Shown: one piece after another, positions 38,270-46,921 of the stretch
Position numbering within the stretch: position 1 is the first letter of the stretch
How the letters are laid out: each line of letters starts with the position of its first letter
Source: Streptomyces fumigatiscleroticus
Lineage (GTDB): Bacteria; Actinomycetota; Actinomycetes; Streptomycetales; Streptomycetaceae
Reading direction: 5' to 3'
Assembly (NCBI RefSeq): GCF_014647975.1
Contig: NZ_BMQF01000003.1
Span: 124,001 to 188,000 of the forward strand
Length of the DNA stretch: 64,000 nucleotides
Position numbers and translations under genes: made by a program
The notes under the pieces: generated by a model
The model's input: only the letters and a program-made list of their open reading frames with translations
What the model was told of the DNA's origin: nothing
Databases searched by the model: none

Positions 38270-40685
38270 GACCAAGGTGCACGAGCCCGCCGCGGCACGC
38301 GCCGACGGCGGTCCGACGGCGCCCGGGAACGGGCGCGGCGCCGACTCGCTGTTCAAGAACGCCTACTTCCTCATGCTCAGCACCGGCGTCTCCGCCGTAC
38401 TCGGTCTGGGGTTCTGGCTGGTGGCCGCCCGGTACTACTCCGAGGAGGCGGTGGGACAGGGCTCCGCCGCCATCGCCGCGATGCGGCTGCTCGCCAGCAT
38501 CACGGCGACCACGATGATCGGTGCCGTGGTCCGCTTCGTGCCGCGGGCCGGCCGCGAGACCGGCCCGCTGGTCCGGCGCGCCTACGTGGCCAGTTCGGTG
38601 GTGGTCACGCTGGCCGCCGTCGTCTTCCTGCTCACGCTCGATGCGTGGGGTGCGTCGTACGCACCGCTCGGCACCCCCGCCGCCGGAGCGCTGTTCGTCG
38701 CGGCGTGCGTGGCCTGGGCGCTGCTCACCCTTCAGGACGGGGTGCTGACCGGGTTGCGCAAGGCGGAGTGGGTGCCGGCCGGGAACGCGGTGTTCTCGGT
38801 CGGGAAGCTGATCCTGCTCGCCGTCTTCGCCGGGTCGGTGCCGGTGCTCGGCATCTTCGTCTCCTGGGCCGTGGCGATCGCGTTCTCCACCCTGCCGCTG
38901 GGCTGGCTGATCTTCCGCAGGCTCATTCCGCGCCAGGCCGCCGCCGACCGCGACCTGGAGCCGCCGAAACTCAAGGAGATGGGCCGCTTCCTGGCCGGTG
39001 ACTCGCTCGGCGCGCTGTTCAGCCTGGCGATGATCAATCTGCTGCCGGTGATGGTCGCGGTCCGCTTCACCGCCGCGGAGAACGGCTACTTCTACGTGGC
39101 GTACACCGTCGGCGGCACCATGGAGTTCATGGCCATCAACATGGCCTCCTCGCTCACCGCCCACGCCTCGCACGATCCGCGCCGGCTCGCCGACGGCGTC
39201 CGCGGGGCACTGCGCCGGATGACGCTGCTGCTGGTGCCGGTGGTGGCCGTGCTGGTGGCCCTGGCCCCGCAGATCCTCGCCCCCTTCCACCCGGACTACG
39301 CCGAGCACGGCTCGACGGTGCTGCGGCTGCTCGCCGCGGGCGCGCTGCCCAGGGTCGTCGTCGAGCTGTACATCGGGGTGCTGCGCGTCCAGGGCCGTAC
39401 CGGCATGCTCGCCGCCGTCCAGGGCGCGATGTGCACCCTGGTGCTGGGCAGCGCGGCCCTGCTGTTCGCGCCGACCGGTATCGCGGGCGCCGGCTGGGCG
39501 GTGCTGCTGAGCATGACGGTGGTCGCCCTCGTCTGCGTGCCCGGGCTGCGCTCGGCGCTGCGCGGCGCCGACAGCGGCGTACGGGCCGACCGGGACGCTT
39601 CCGCCTACGGCACCAGCTGGGCCCGGCTGAACGCCACCGCCGGGTACGGCACCGGCTGGGCCCGCCGGGCCGCGTACGCGCCCCGGCAGCCGGACGCGGA
39701 CGAGGACACGGTCACCCTCTTCATCGGGCGCCCGGGATACGAACGCGAGGCGCTTCAGGCCGACCACCTCGCGGTCATCGCCCGGCCCGCCGAACCGGGC
39801 GGAGCGGGGCCCGGCGCCGGCCACGCCGCCGACCGTGTCAGTGACGGCGACGCCGGGCCCGCCGACGGCAGCGACCACATCTCCGCCCGCACCGACACGG
39901 ACACCGACACCGACGCGGCCCGTCCGGGCGGCCCCGCCGACGCGGACGGCCCCGTCCGCCCCGGCGGCCGTACCGGCCCCGCCGAGTCCGCGGGGACCGG
40001 CCACCTCGCCCCCGCCGCGCCCGAACCACTTCACGACCGCTACCTGAAGCCTGCCCTCTGGGCGCTGCTCGCCGCCGCCACCGTCGTCTTCTGGGCGTCC
40101 CTGCGCGGACTGCCGTGGCTCGGCGGCCCGTCCGTGGCCGAGCTGACCGGGCGGGAGCTGCTGGACGGGCTGCCGCTCCCGGCGCTCGTCGCCGGCGGGC
40201 TGCTGCTCGTGGTGTTCGCCGCCGCGGTGACGCTGTGCGCCCGGCCCGACCCCTGGCTGCCCGGGGCCGCGCTGGGCGCGGCGCTCCTCGCCCTGCACGC
40301 GGCACCCGTGGCGCTCGGCCGGGAACCACGGCCGGTGGGTGGGGCGTTGTACTCGGAGACGGCCGGTTTTCTGGCCCGTGCGGTGGGGCTCGACGGGCCC
40401 GAACCGCTGCTGCGCTGGGTGCCGCCCGTTCTGGCACTGCTGTGTCTCGTGCCGCTGTGGCTGCTGCTCGCACACGCGGGCGGCCGGCTGTCGTGGCCGG
40501 GACGCTGGGGGGTTCTGTATCTCGCCGCGGTGGCCGGCTGGGTGTGGCGGCAGGAACTCGCGCCGGTCGCGCCACCGATGCTCCTGCTGCTCGTCCTGGC
40601 CGTTCTGCTGCTGTCACTGCGCCGCCCGGCAACCACGGCGGAACCCCCGCACCACCCCAGACCGAACGACACGCCCAGGGACTGA
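38262..40685 (+). CDS. Wzx/MATE-like polysaccharide flippase with C-terminal membrane extension
   Basis: The first 430 residues form a polysaccharide-exporter (MOP superfamily) domain of about 12 helices: NAYFLMLSTGVSAVLGLGFWLVAARYYSEEAVGQGSA, KLKEMGRFLAGDSLG and FHPDYAEHGSTVLRLLAAGALPR. A hydrophilic linker of about 160 residues, rich in Gly, Asp, Thr and Ala (TDTDTDTDAA), follows. Some seven more hydrophobic segments occupy residues 590-785, unlike ordinary Wzx proteins. It should move lipid-linked glycan units across the membrane; the role of the extension is unknown. The GTG at 38262 overlaps the aminotransferase gene. Confidence 0.83.
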   Translation: MAETKVHEPAAARADGGPTAPGNGRGADSLFKNAYFLMLSTGVSAVLGLGFWLVAARYYSEEAVGQGSAAIAAMRLLASITATTMIGAVVRFVPRAGRETGPLVRRAYVASSVVVTLAAVVFLLTLDAWGASYAPLGTPAAGALFVAACVAWALLTLQDGVLTGLRKAEWVPAGNAVFSVGKLILLAVFAGSVPVLGIFVSWAVAIAFSTLPLGWLIFRRLIPRQAAADRDLEPPKLKEMGRFLAGDSLGALFSLAMINLLPVMVAVRFTAAENGYFYVAYTVGGTMEFMAINMASSLTAHASHDPRRLADGVRGALRRMTLLLVPVVAVLVALAPQILAPFHPDYAEHGSTVLRLLAAGALPRVVVELYIGVLRVQGRTGMLAAVQGAMCTLVLGSAALLFAPTGIAGAGWAVLLSMTVVALVCVPGLRSALRGADSGVRADRDASAYGTSWARLNATAGYGTGWARRAAYAPRQPDADEDTVTLFIGRPGYEREALQADHLAVIARPAEPGGAGPGAGHAADRVSDGDAGPADGSDHISARTDTDTDTDAARPGGPADADGPVRPGGRTGPAESAGTGHLAPAAPEPLHDRYLKPALWALLAAATVVFWASLRGLPWLGGPSVAELTGRELLDGLPLPALVAGGLLLVVFAAAVTLCARPDPWLPGAALGAALLALHAAPVALGREPRPVGGALYSETAGFLARAVGLDGPEPLLRWVPPVLALLCLVPLWLLLAHAGGRLSWPGRWGVLYLAAVAGWVWRQELAPVAPPMLLLLVLAVLLLSLRRPATTAEPPHHPRPNDTPRD

Positions 40686-40691
40686 TTCAGC

Positions 40692-40739
40692 ACAGAGGCA
40701 CAGAGGCACAGGGGCACAGAGGCACAGAGGCACAGAGGC
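40692..40739 (+). repeat. Six tandem copies of an 8-bp unit in the intergenic gap
   Basis: The unit ACAGAGGC is repeated six times (one copy reads ACAGGGGC) between the flippase and the next membrane-protein gene, just upstream of the latter's ribosome-binding site. An 8-bp unit is not a multiple of three, so copy-number changes would alter spacing but not a reading frame. Confidence 0.92.
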
Positions 40740-40778
40740 AGAGAGCCGAACCGCCGGAACCGCCAGGGGGGAACCGTC

Positions 40779-42920
40779 GTGCGTCCGCCAGCAACTCCAC
40801 GCGAGAGATCCGCGCCAGAGCCCACGCCCGGATCGGGGACCGCGCGTACGCCTCCGACGCCGGACGGGCCGTCGTCGGGGTCCGCAGCGGTCTCCCTGCC
40901 GACGCCCGACCAGTCCGCGCCGCCGTCCGTGCCGCCGTCCGTGCCGCCGTCCGTGCCGCCGTCCGTGCCGCCGTCCGCGCAGCCGTCCGGGCTGCCGGGG
41001 GCGGCGGCCGCCCGGACGCCGCGGCGGGCCGTCGTCCGCTTCCTGCGCGCCTCGTTCGCCCGGGTGTCCTCTTCGAAGCCGCGCTCCGTGGCCGAGCACG
41101 TGACGGATCTCGCCGATCTCCCCCCTGCCTGGACCGGGCGCGGCTCCGCCGCCTGGCCGGCCGTCCCGCTGCTCGCCGCGCTCGCCCTGTGGGCGTACGC
41201 CGTACGGCACACCGATGTCTCACACCTCGACGACTTCGGGCTGGTCACCGCCCTGCACCCCGCGTTCTGGGCCGGTCTGGCGCTGCTCACCGGAGGCTTC
41301 TGGTTCACGGTCCGCGATCCGGAGCGCCGCAGCGCCTGGTCCTTCGCCTACGTCCTCGGACTGCTGGTGATGGAGCGGGCCACGCAGGCCGTGCTGTACC
41401 CGACGCCGCTGTACAGCTGGGCGTGGAAGCACGACGGCGTCATCGACCATCTGCTGACCGCCGGCGGACTCCAGACCGCCGGCCAGCTCGGCGACATGGC
41501 GGTGTACGACCAGTGGCCCGGCTTCTTCGCCGCCCAGGCCGCGCTGGTGCGGCTGCTCGGCGTGGAGTCCGCCTCGATGTACATGGCGTGGTGGCCGCTG
41601 GTCTCCAGCTTGCTGCTGCTCCTGCCCCTGCTGCTGATCTACCGCACCTACACCGAGGACCGCAGGCTGATCTGGACCGCGGTGTGGCTGTTCTACGTCG
41701 CCAACTGGGTGGGCCAGGACTACTTCTCGCCCCAGTCCGTCGCCTTCGCCCTGCACCTCGGCGTGCTGGCCGTCGTCCTGCGCCGCTACGGCCGTTCGGG
41801 CGGGCGGCGCGGACAGCGGCAGGCGGTCTGGACGGTGCTGATCACCGTGCTGATCGTGGCGATCGTCATCTCCCACCAGCTGACGCCCGGGATGCTGGTG
41901 GTCTCGCTGCTGGCGCTCTGCCTCACGCGCCGCTACCGCGGCTGGGTACCGCCGGTGACGGCCGTCGTGATCTTCCTGGCGTGGTGTCTCACGGCGGCGC
42001 TGCCGTTCCTGTCCGCGGCCATGCCGGACATGATCCGTTCCGTCGGCGACGTCGGCGCCAACGTCGAGACCGGCTACGGCGCCACCCCGACCGGCACCGG
42101 AGCGATCGCGACCTCCTGGGCGGCGCGGCTGCTGTCGGGTTCCGTGCTGCTGCTCGCGCTGGCCGGCGTGGTGCGCCAGCGGGTGCTGCGGCACCGGGCG
42201 CTGCCGCTGCTGCTGCTCGCGGCGGCCCCGCTGCCGATGTTCGCGGCGAGCAGCTACGGCAGCGAAATGATCTTCCGGGTGCTGATGTTCATGCTGCCCG
42301 GCGCCGCCTTCTTCGCCGCCGCCGCGCTGCTGCCCAGGGTGCGCACCCTGGCCGGCGACGCCGCCGCGCGGCAGGCCGGCCGGCGCGGTCCGGCCCTGGG
42401 GGCCGGGCGCAGGCGGTTCGCACTGACGCTGCCGGGGCGGCGGGTCGCGTGGCTGCCGCCGCTGGTGCTGGTCGCCGCGACGCTCGCGTTCGTGCCGAGC
42501 TACTCCGGCAAGGACCGGATCAACTACTTCCCGCCGCAGGAAGTGGCCCTCGTGCACGAACTGTTCGACCGGGCGACCGCCGGCTCCCTGGTCGTCGCCC
42601 CCGACCGGAACTACCCGCTCGCGTACGCCTCGTACTGGAACGTCGACCACTACTGGTTCCTCGAGGACGACAAGCGCCATGTCGAGGAGATCCTCAGGGA
42701 CCCGGCCGCCGTCCTCGCCCGGGACATGGCGGCGGTGGAGCCGCCGGGCCGGGCCTATGTGCTGTTCACCCGGGGCCAGACGGCCAACTCCGAGATGAAC
42801 GGGATGCTGGACGGAGCCCAGCTGGCGCACATACGGACGTCCGTCGCCGCGTCGCCGAGGTTCGCCCTGGTGGCCCGGAACAGCGCCGGAGCCGTCTACA
42901 CGCTGAGGACGGGGAGCTGA
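40779..42920 (+). CDS. Polytopic membrane protein, GT-C glycosyltransferase or polymerase-like
   Basis: The 713-residue product starts at a GTG behind AGGGGGG. About 100 residues of Pro/Ser/Thr-rich cytoplasmic sequence come first, including PPSV repeated four times. Roughly 12 transmembrane helices follow from residue 125, with a large extracytoplasmic loop and a final soluble domain of about 120 residues (SGKDRINYFPPQEVALVHELFDRATAGSLVVAP). Acidic residues after the first helices (HLDDFGLV, KHDGVIDHLL) resemble GT-C enzymes that use lipid-linked sugars, but no decisive motif was recognised. Its position between flippase and hydrolase fits a polymerase or membrane glycosyltransferase. The family name remains unknown. 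Confidence 0.75.
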   Translation: MRPPATPRERSAPEPTPGSGTARTPPTPDGPSSGSAAVSLPTPDQSAPPSVPPSVPPSVPPSVPPSAQPSGLPGAAAARTPRRAVVRFLRASFARVSSSKPRSVAEHVTDLADLPPAWTGRGSAAWPAVPLLAALALWAYAVRHTDVSHLDDFGLVTALHPAFWAGLALLTGGFWFTVRDPERRSAWSFAYVLGLLVMERATQAVLYPTPLYSWAWKHDGVIDHLLTAGGLQTAGQLGDMAVYDQWPGFFAAQAALVRLLGVESASMYMAWWPLVSSLLLLLPLLLIYRTYTEDRRLIWTAVWLFYVANWVGQDYFSPQSVAFALHLGVLAVVLRRYGRSGGRRGQRQAVWTVLITVLIVAIVISHQLTPGMLVVSLLALCLTRRYRGWVPPVTAVVIFLAWCLTAALPFLSAAMPDMIRSVGDVGANVETGYGATPTGTGAIATSWAARLLSGSVLLLALAGVVRQRVLRHRALPLLLLAAAPLPMFAASSYGSEMIFRVLMFMLPGAAFFAAAALLPRVRTLAGDAAARQAGRRGPALGAGRRRFALTLPGRRVAWLPPLVLVAATLAFVPSYSGKDRINYFPPQEVALVHELFDRATAGSLVVAPDRNYPLAYASYWNVDHYWFLEDDKRHVEEILRDPAAVLARDMAAVEPPGRAYVLFTRGQTANSEMNGMLDGAQLAHIRTSVAASPRFALVARNSAGAVYTLRTGS
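40923..40970 (+). repeat. Four 12-bp tandem repeats encoding PPSV
   Basis: The unit CCGTCCGTGCCG is repeated four times exactly with a partial fifth, in frame, in the N-terminal linker of the polytopic protein. Confidence 0.93.
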
Positions 42921-42937
42921 GAAGGGTGGGAGAGTCG

Positions 42938-43366
42938 ATGACACCGCAGGAACTGGTGGTCCGCATGCTGCCCGCCTTCGGCGGCTGGCTGGCCCTCGCC
43001 GCGCTCACCCTGCCCGGCGGCTCACCGCTGCGGGGCGCCGCGGTCGTGGTCTTCCTGGCCGCCGGGCCGGGCGCGGCCCTGGTCAGAATCTGCGGGCCCG
43101 CGCTGCGGGCGCGGCGCGCCGAGGGACCCGTCGAACGGCGGGACCCGCACTTCGAACGCCACTCCGACCTGCTGGAAGGGCTGATGCTGGCCCTTCTGCT
43201 GAGCGTGGGCGTCGCGATGATCGTCGCCACCGTCCTGATCGCCGCGCACGCCTTCAGCGGGCAGCGGGTGCTGCTGACGCTGACGGTGCTGACCACACTG
43301 GCCGCGTTCTGCCCGAGCCTGCGTGCCTCCCCGACGCCGAGGACACCGAAGGGTGCTGCTCCGTGA
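42938..43366 (+). CDS. Small membrane protein of the glycan block
   Basis: This 142-residue protein has four hydrophobic segments (FGGWLALAALTLPGG, AAVVVFLAAGPGAALV, LMLALLLSVGVAMIVATVLIA, LLTLTVLTTLAAFC) and no enzymatic motif. It lies 17 bp after the polytopic protein and overlaps the GH26-like gene by the GTGA arrangement, so it is certainly part of the operon. The ATG at 42938 is preceded by GGGAGAG; a GTG at 42926 would add four residues. Its function is unknown; a role as accessory subunit of the polymerase is only suggested by position. Confidence 0.72.
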   Translation: MTPQELVVRMLPAFGGWLALAALTLPGGSPLRGAAVVVFLAAGPGAALVRICGPALRARRAEGPVERRDPHFERHSDLLEGLMLALLLSVGVAMIVATVLIAAHAFSGQRVLLTLTVLTTLAAFCPSLRASPTPRTPKGAAP

Positions 43367-44538
43367 GGTTGCCCCGTCCCTTCCGCCGTACCACCGTCTC
43401 GACCGGACAGCACCGCAGGCCCCGCCGGGACCGGGATCCCGGTGCCGCGGCACCGGACCGGCGGCGGCTGCTGATCACGTCCGCCGCGGTGGCCTGCGCG
43501 GTCCTGCTGGCCGTGGTCGCGCTGTACGCCGCCGCCGGGCCGCCGGGCTCCGGCCGGGGACGTTCCGAGGACGCCCGTTCCCAGCCCTCCGCGCTGGGCG
43601 GCGAGTGCCGGCCCACCGCGCTGCTCGAACCGCCCTGCGGCGCCTGGTTCGGCGCCTTCGTGCCGCACGACCGGGACGACCTGCCGGAGAAGGTGCGCGC
43701 CTATGAGAAGCACGTCGACCGCAAGCTCGACATCGTGTACACGTACCACGACATGTCGCGGGTCACGCAGGGCCGCCGGGAGGGCCAGCTGCTGACCGAG
43801 GAGGAGCAGCAGGTCGGCCGGGACCACATGCTGCTGCTGTCCTGGGAGAGCAAGTGGTGGGGCGGCAGCAAGAAGCAGCAGCCGCGCTGGAAGCAGATAG
43901 CCGCCGGTGACCTGGACGAGTCCGTGATCGACGTCCAGGCCGAGCGCATCAAGGAGTACGGCCGCGAGACCGGCAAGAAGGTGTTCCTCTCCTTCGACCT
44001 GGAGATGGACACCCGCACCCCGGCCAACGGCAGCCCCGAGGAGTACGTCGAGGCCTACCGGCACATCCACGACCGGTTCGAGCAGCTGGGCGTCGACAAC
44101 GTCGTGTGGACCTGGATCATCACCGGCTACCTCAATCACGCCGACCTGTTCGAGCGGATGTATCCCGGCGACGAGTACGTCGACTGGATCGGCTACAACC
44201 AGTACAACTACTACCGCTGCCACAAGGCGGACTGGCTCTCCTTCGAGCAGACCCAGACCGCGACGCACGACTGGATCCGCGAGCACCTCTCCGACGACAA
44301 GCCGCTGATGCTCTCCGAGTTCGGCAGCGCCTCCGACCCGTCCGAGCCGGACCGGCAGGCCGACTGGTACGCCAAGGTGCCGGGCGTTCTCAAGCGCTTG
44401 GACGGCGTCAAGGCCGCGCTCCAGTGGAACTACCGGGACCCGGGGCCGCACTGCAACCTGGCGGTCGCGGGCGGCGACGCCTGGGCCAGCCTGCGCAAGG
44501 CGGTCTCCGACCCGTATCTCAACCAGCCGGTGAAGTGA
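43363..44538 (+). CDS. GH26-like (mannanase family) membrane-anchored glycoside hydrolase
   Basis: The 391-residue product has a cytoplasmic basic N-terminus, a single transmembrane anchor (residues about 36-59) and an extracytoplasmic catalytic domain. Two glutamates sit where GH26 enzymes keep theirs: E214 in LSFDLEMD as acid/base (the usual EMN reads EMD here) and E319 in LMLSEFGS as nucleophile, with DNVVWTWIITG and YVDWIGYNQYNY between them. GH26 includes beta-mannanases and related endo-enzymes. In this locus it may trim or release the assembled surface glycan. The GTG overlaps the previous stop. Confidence 0.8.
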   Translation: MRLPRPFRRTTVSTGQHRRPRRDRDPGAAAPDRRRLLITSAAVACAVLLAVVALYAAAGPPGSGRGRSEDARSQPSALGGECRPTALLEPPCGAWFGAFVPHDRDDLPEKVRAYEKHVDRKLDIVYTYHDMSRVTQGRREGQLLTEEEQQVGRDHMLLLSWESKWWGGSKKQQPRWKQIAAGDLDESVIDVQAERIKEYGRETGKKVFLSFDLEMDTRTPANGSPEEYVEAYRHIHDRFEQLGVDNVVWTWIITGYLNHADLFERMYPGDEYVDWIGYNQYNYYRCHKADWLSFEQTQTATHDWIREHLSDDKPLMLSEFGSASDPSEPDRQADWYAKVPGVLKRLDGVKAALQWNYRDPGPHCNLAVAGGDAWASLRKAVSDPYLNQPVK

Positions 44539-44672
44539 CCCGGGACCCCCGTCGACCCGGGACCCCCGTCGACCCGGGACCCCCGTCGACCCGGGACCCC
44601 CGTCGACCCGGGACCCCCGTCGACCCGGGACCCCCGTCGACCCGGGACCCCGTCGACCCGGGACCCCGTCGA
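44539..44672. repeat. Tandem 17-bp/16-bp repeats at the junction of two convergent gene sets
   Basis: Immediately after the GH26-like stop the unit CCCGGGACCCCCGTCGA is repeated six times exactly, then twice in a 16-bp form lacking one C, then as a partial copy. Each junction carries GTCGAC and CCCGGG palindromes. The following bases (44690-44730) are rich in GGGTCCGGG, complementary to the repeat, so the transcript could fold into a large hairpin and act as a terminator between the convergent operons. Confidence 0.93.
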
Positions 44673-44734
44673 CCCGGGACCAGGGCCTGCGGGGTCCGGG
44701 TCCCGGTCCGGGTCCGGGTTCCGGGGTTGTGGGG

Positions 44735-45604
44735 TCAGCCGGCGAACTCCGGGCCGTTCACCAGCGCGCGGGCCCGCCGGTACCAGCGCCAGGCGACCGT
44801 CTTCGGGCCGTCGCGGTACGGGGCGACGCGGGCGCCCGCGCCGGACAGCCAGGCCTCGACGTCGGCGACGGTGTGGCCGCGGCGCACGATGAGCCGGGCG
44901 ATGCGGTACCGCTCGTCGCGGTCGGAGCTGAGCGCGTGCCGCACGGCCGTCGCCGTCTCGTACCCGGCGCGGGCCGACATGGCCCGGACCTTCGCGCTGT
45001 TGTAGCCGTGCGGGTAGGCCAGATGGCGGACCGGGTGGCCGAGGGCGTCCTCCAGTACGGCCTTGGAGTCGCGCAGCTCGTGCGCCAGGGCCCTCGCGGA
45101 CAGCGTGTCCAGCTGGGCGTGGGTGACGGTGTGGCTGCCGATCTCCATGCCGTACCGCTCCAGCTCCGCCGCCTGGTCCAGGGTCATCATCGGGGCGGGC
45201 GGCAGCAGACTGCGTCCGCCGGGGGAGATGGCACCGGTGGTGAGATAGGCGGTGGCGGGCAGCGACCGCTCGGCCAGCGCCTCGGCGGTGGGGCCGGGCA
45301 GGTCGGCGAAGCCGTCGTCGAAGGTGAGCAGCACGGGCCGGGGCGGCAGCGGCGCCCGCCCCGCGAGATGGTCGGCGACCGCGCTGATCGTCACGGGAGT
45401 GCGCCCGCTGGCGGTGATCGCGTCGAGATGGGCGGCGAACTCCTTGGGAGCGACCGTGAACTCGGCGATCCAGCCGGGCGGGTCGTCCATCACCGCGTGG
45501 TAGAGGAAGACGGGGATGGCCTCCCGGCCCCCGACCCTGGTGCCCCTGGTGCCCTTGGTGCCCTTGGTGCCGCCGTCGTCGCGTCCGGCCGCCGGCGCCG
45601 TCAT
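44735..45604 (-). CDS. Polysaccharide deacetylase (NodB/CE4)
   Basis: The 289-residue CE4 enzyme has motif 1 LTFDDGF (D96, D97), the metal-binding motif 2 H158-x3-H162 in GSHTVTH and motif 3 LAYPHGYNSAKVR. It would deacetylate N-acetyl groups of a glycan. No signal peptide is obvious: the N-terminus carries a GTKGTKGTRGTR repeat from 9-bp iterations at 45541-45571. It may thus be cytoplasmic or exported by another route. The ATG at 45604 overlaps the stop of the upstream GT2 gene, so the two are translationally coupled. Confidence 0.87.
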   Translation of the reverse strand: MTAPAAGRDDGGTKGTKGTRGTRVGGREAIPVFLYHAVMDDPPGWIAEFTVAPKEFAAHLDAITASGRTPVTISAVADHLAGRAPLPPRPVLLTFDDGFADLPGPTAEALAERSLPATAYLTTGAISPGGRSLLPPAPMMTLDQAAELERYGMEIGSHTVTHAQLDTLSARALAHELRDSKAVLEDALGHPVRHLAYPHGYNSAKVRAMSARAGYETATAVRHALSSDRDERYRIARLIVRRGHTVADVEAWLSGAGARVAPYRDGPKTVAWRWYRRARALVNGPEFAG

Positions 45605-46893
45605 CGCGCCTCCACGGACGCGGGCTTCGCGGCGGTCGTGCGCAGGGCGTGGCGGGCCCGCAGATAGCCGACGGGGCCGTACAGCATGCCCCGGCGCTGG
45701 AGGCGGGACAGCCGGTGCGGCCAGGGGTGCGTCCGCTGGTCGTGCCCGCCCGGGGCGCTGCCCCCGGCCGCCTCGCGGACGGCGGTCAGCGCGCGGGCGT
45801 GGGCGAGGCCGCGCGGCAGCCGGGCGAGGAAGGCGGGCAGCAGCGCGGGGCGGTTGACCAGGATCGCGGTGAGATAGGCGGTCAGGCCCGCGCCGTAGCC
45901 GTACGCCTGGGTCTCCAGGTCCCGCCAGGTCTCCCGGTGGTGGTGCCACACCAGGGCCTGCGGGGTGTAGTGCAGCCGGTGCCCGGCGGCGAGCACCCGG
46001 ACGAAGCCGTAGAGGTCGTCGCCGCCCCGCGCCCGCGTGCCCGCGCCGGTCGCCGGGTCGAAACCGCCGACCGCGCGCAGCACCGCCGTACGGAAGGCCA
46101 TGTTGGCGCCGGAGCCGAAGCGGCCCGCGGTGAACGGGAACAGCGGCTCGTCGGCGGGCGGGCGCGCGGGGTCGTAGGTGCGCGGGGTGAAGCCCTTGGC
46201 GAAGCCGCCGTGGCTCTCCAGCAGCACCTGCGCGGGGGTGCGCAGCCGCGCCGGCAGGATCAGCCCGGTGACGCAGCCGAGGCCGGGGTCGGCGGCGAAG
46301 GGCGTGGTCAGTTCGGTGAGCCAGCGCGGATCGGCGACGACGTCGTCGTCGGTGAAGGCGACCACCTCGTGCCGGGCCGCCGCGAGGCCCCGGTTGTGGG
46401 CGACGGCGAGGCCGGGCACCGGTTCGCACACGTACCGCACGCGCTCGCCGTACTTGCGCTCCACCAGTTCACGGGTGTCGCCGGTCACGGGCGCGTTGTC
46501 CACGACGACGATCTCGAAGTCCGGGTGGTCCTGGGCGAGCAGCGAGTCCAGGGCGCGTCCGAGCCGGCTGGCGCGTTCCCGGCTGGCGACGACCACACTG
46601 GCCGGGGGCGGGGCGGTCGGCGCCGCCCGTGGCCGGGGTGCCGGCAGGTCCTGGGCGAGCCCGGCCAGCACCTCCTGCGGATCGGCGCCCTCGGGCACCC
46701 GCGCGAGCAGCGTGCCGGCCGGCCGTCCGTCGCTGCGGACCAGGACGAAGACCTCGCCGGAGGTCACCGGCGGGCTCCCCGGCCCGGGTCTGAGGCCGGC
46801 CGCCGGTCCGTCCAGGTCCAGTTCGGCGACCTGGACCGGTCTGATCTCCCGGAACCGCCGTATCTCCTGCCGTGCACGTGCCTCGCGTGACAT
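45601..46893 (-). CDS. GT2-family glycosyltransferase with N-terminal extra domain
   Basis: The 430-residue protein has about 95 residues of unidentified N-terminal sequence, then a GT-A glycosyltransferase domain with SVVVASRERASRLGRALDSLLAQ, EIVVVDNAP, GLAVAHNRGLAAA, the metal-binding FTDDDVVADPRWL and RGGDDLYGFVRVL. No membrane helices are evident except a weak C-terminal one, so it probably adds one sugar to a lipid-linked acceptor in the cytoplasm. The ATG at 46893 has GGGGAGG close upstream; a GTG at 46914 is the alternative. It lies between the acyltransferase and deacetylase genes in one leftward unit. Confidence 0.87.
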   Translation of the reverse strand: MSREARARQEIRRFREIRPVQVAELDLDGPAAGLRPGPGSPPVTSGEVFVLVRSDGRPAGTLLARVPEGADPQEVLAGLAQDLPAPRPRAAPTAPPPASVVVASRERASRLGRALDSLLAQDHPDFEIVVVDNAPVTGDTRELVERKYGERVRYVCEPVPGLAVAHNRGLAAARHEVVAFTDDDVVADPRWLTELTTPFAADPGLGCVTGLILPARLRTPAQVLLESHGGFAKGFTPRTYDPARPPADEPLFPFTAGRFGSGANMAFRTAVLRAVGGFDPATGAGTRARGGDDLYGFVRVLAAGHRLHYTPQALVWHHHRETWRDLETQAYGYGAGLTAYLTAILVNRPALLPAFLARLPRGLAHARALTAVREAAGGSAPGGHDQRTHPWPHRLSRLQRRGMLYGPVGYLRARHALRTTAAKPASVEAR

Positions 46894-46921
46894 ACGCCCT
46901 CCCCGTCGTGTCACGTCCTGG

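Noticed and set aside
40115..43366. Long plus-strand frame overlapping flippase end and polytopic protein
   Set aside because: Only its last 142 codons (from 42938) look like a real protein; the rest is Arg/Pro-rich shadow of the true frames.
43363..44538. GH26-like protein as a simple secreted beta-mannanase for nutrition
   Set aside because: It is membrane-anchored, lacks a carbohydrate-binding module and is embedded in a glycan assembly operon, so a role in assembly or trimming is more likely.
44539..44672. CRISPR array
   Set aside because: The repeats are directly tandem with no unique spacers, and no cas genes are nearby.
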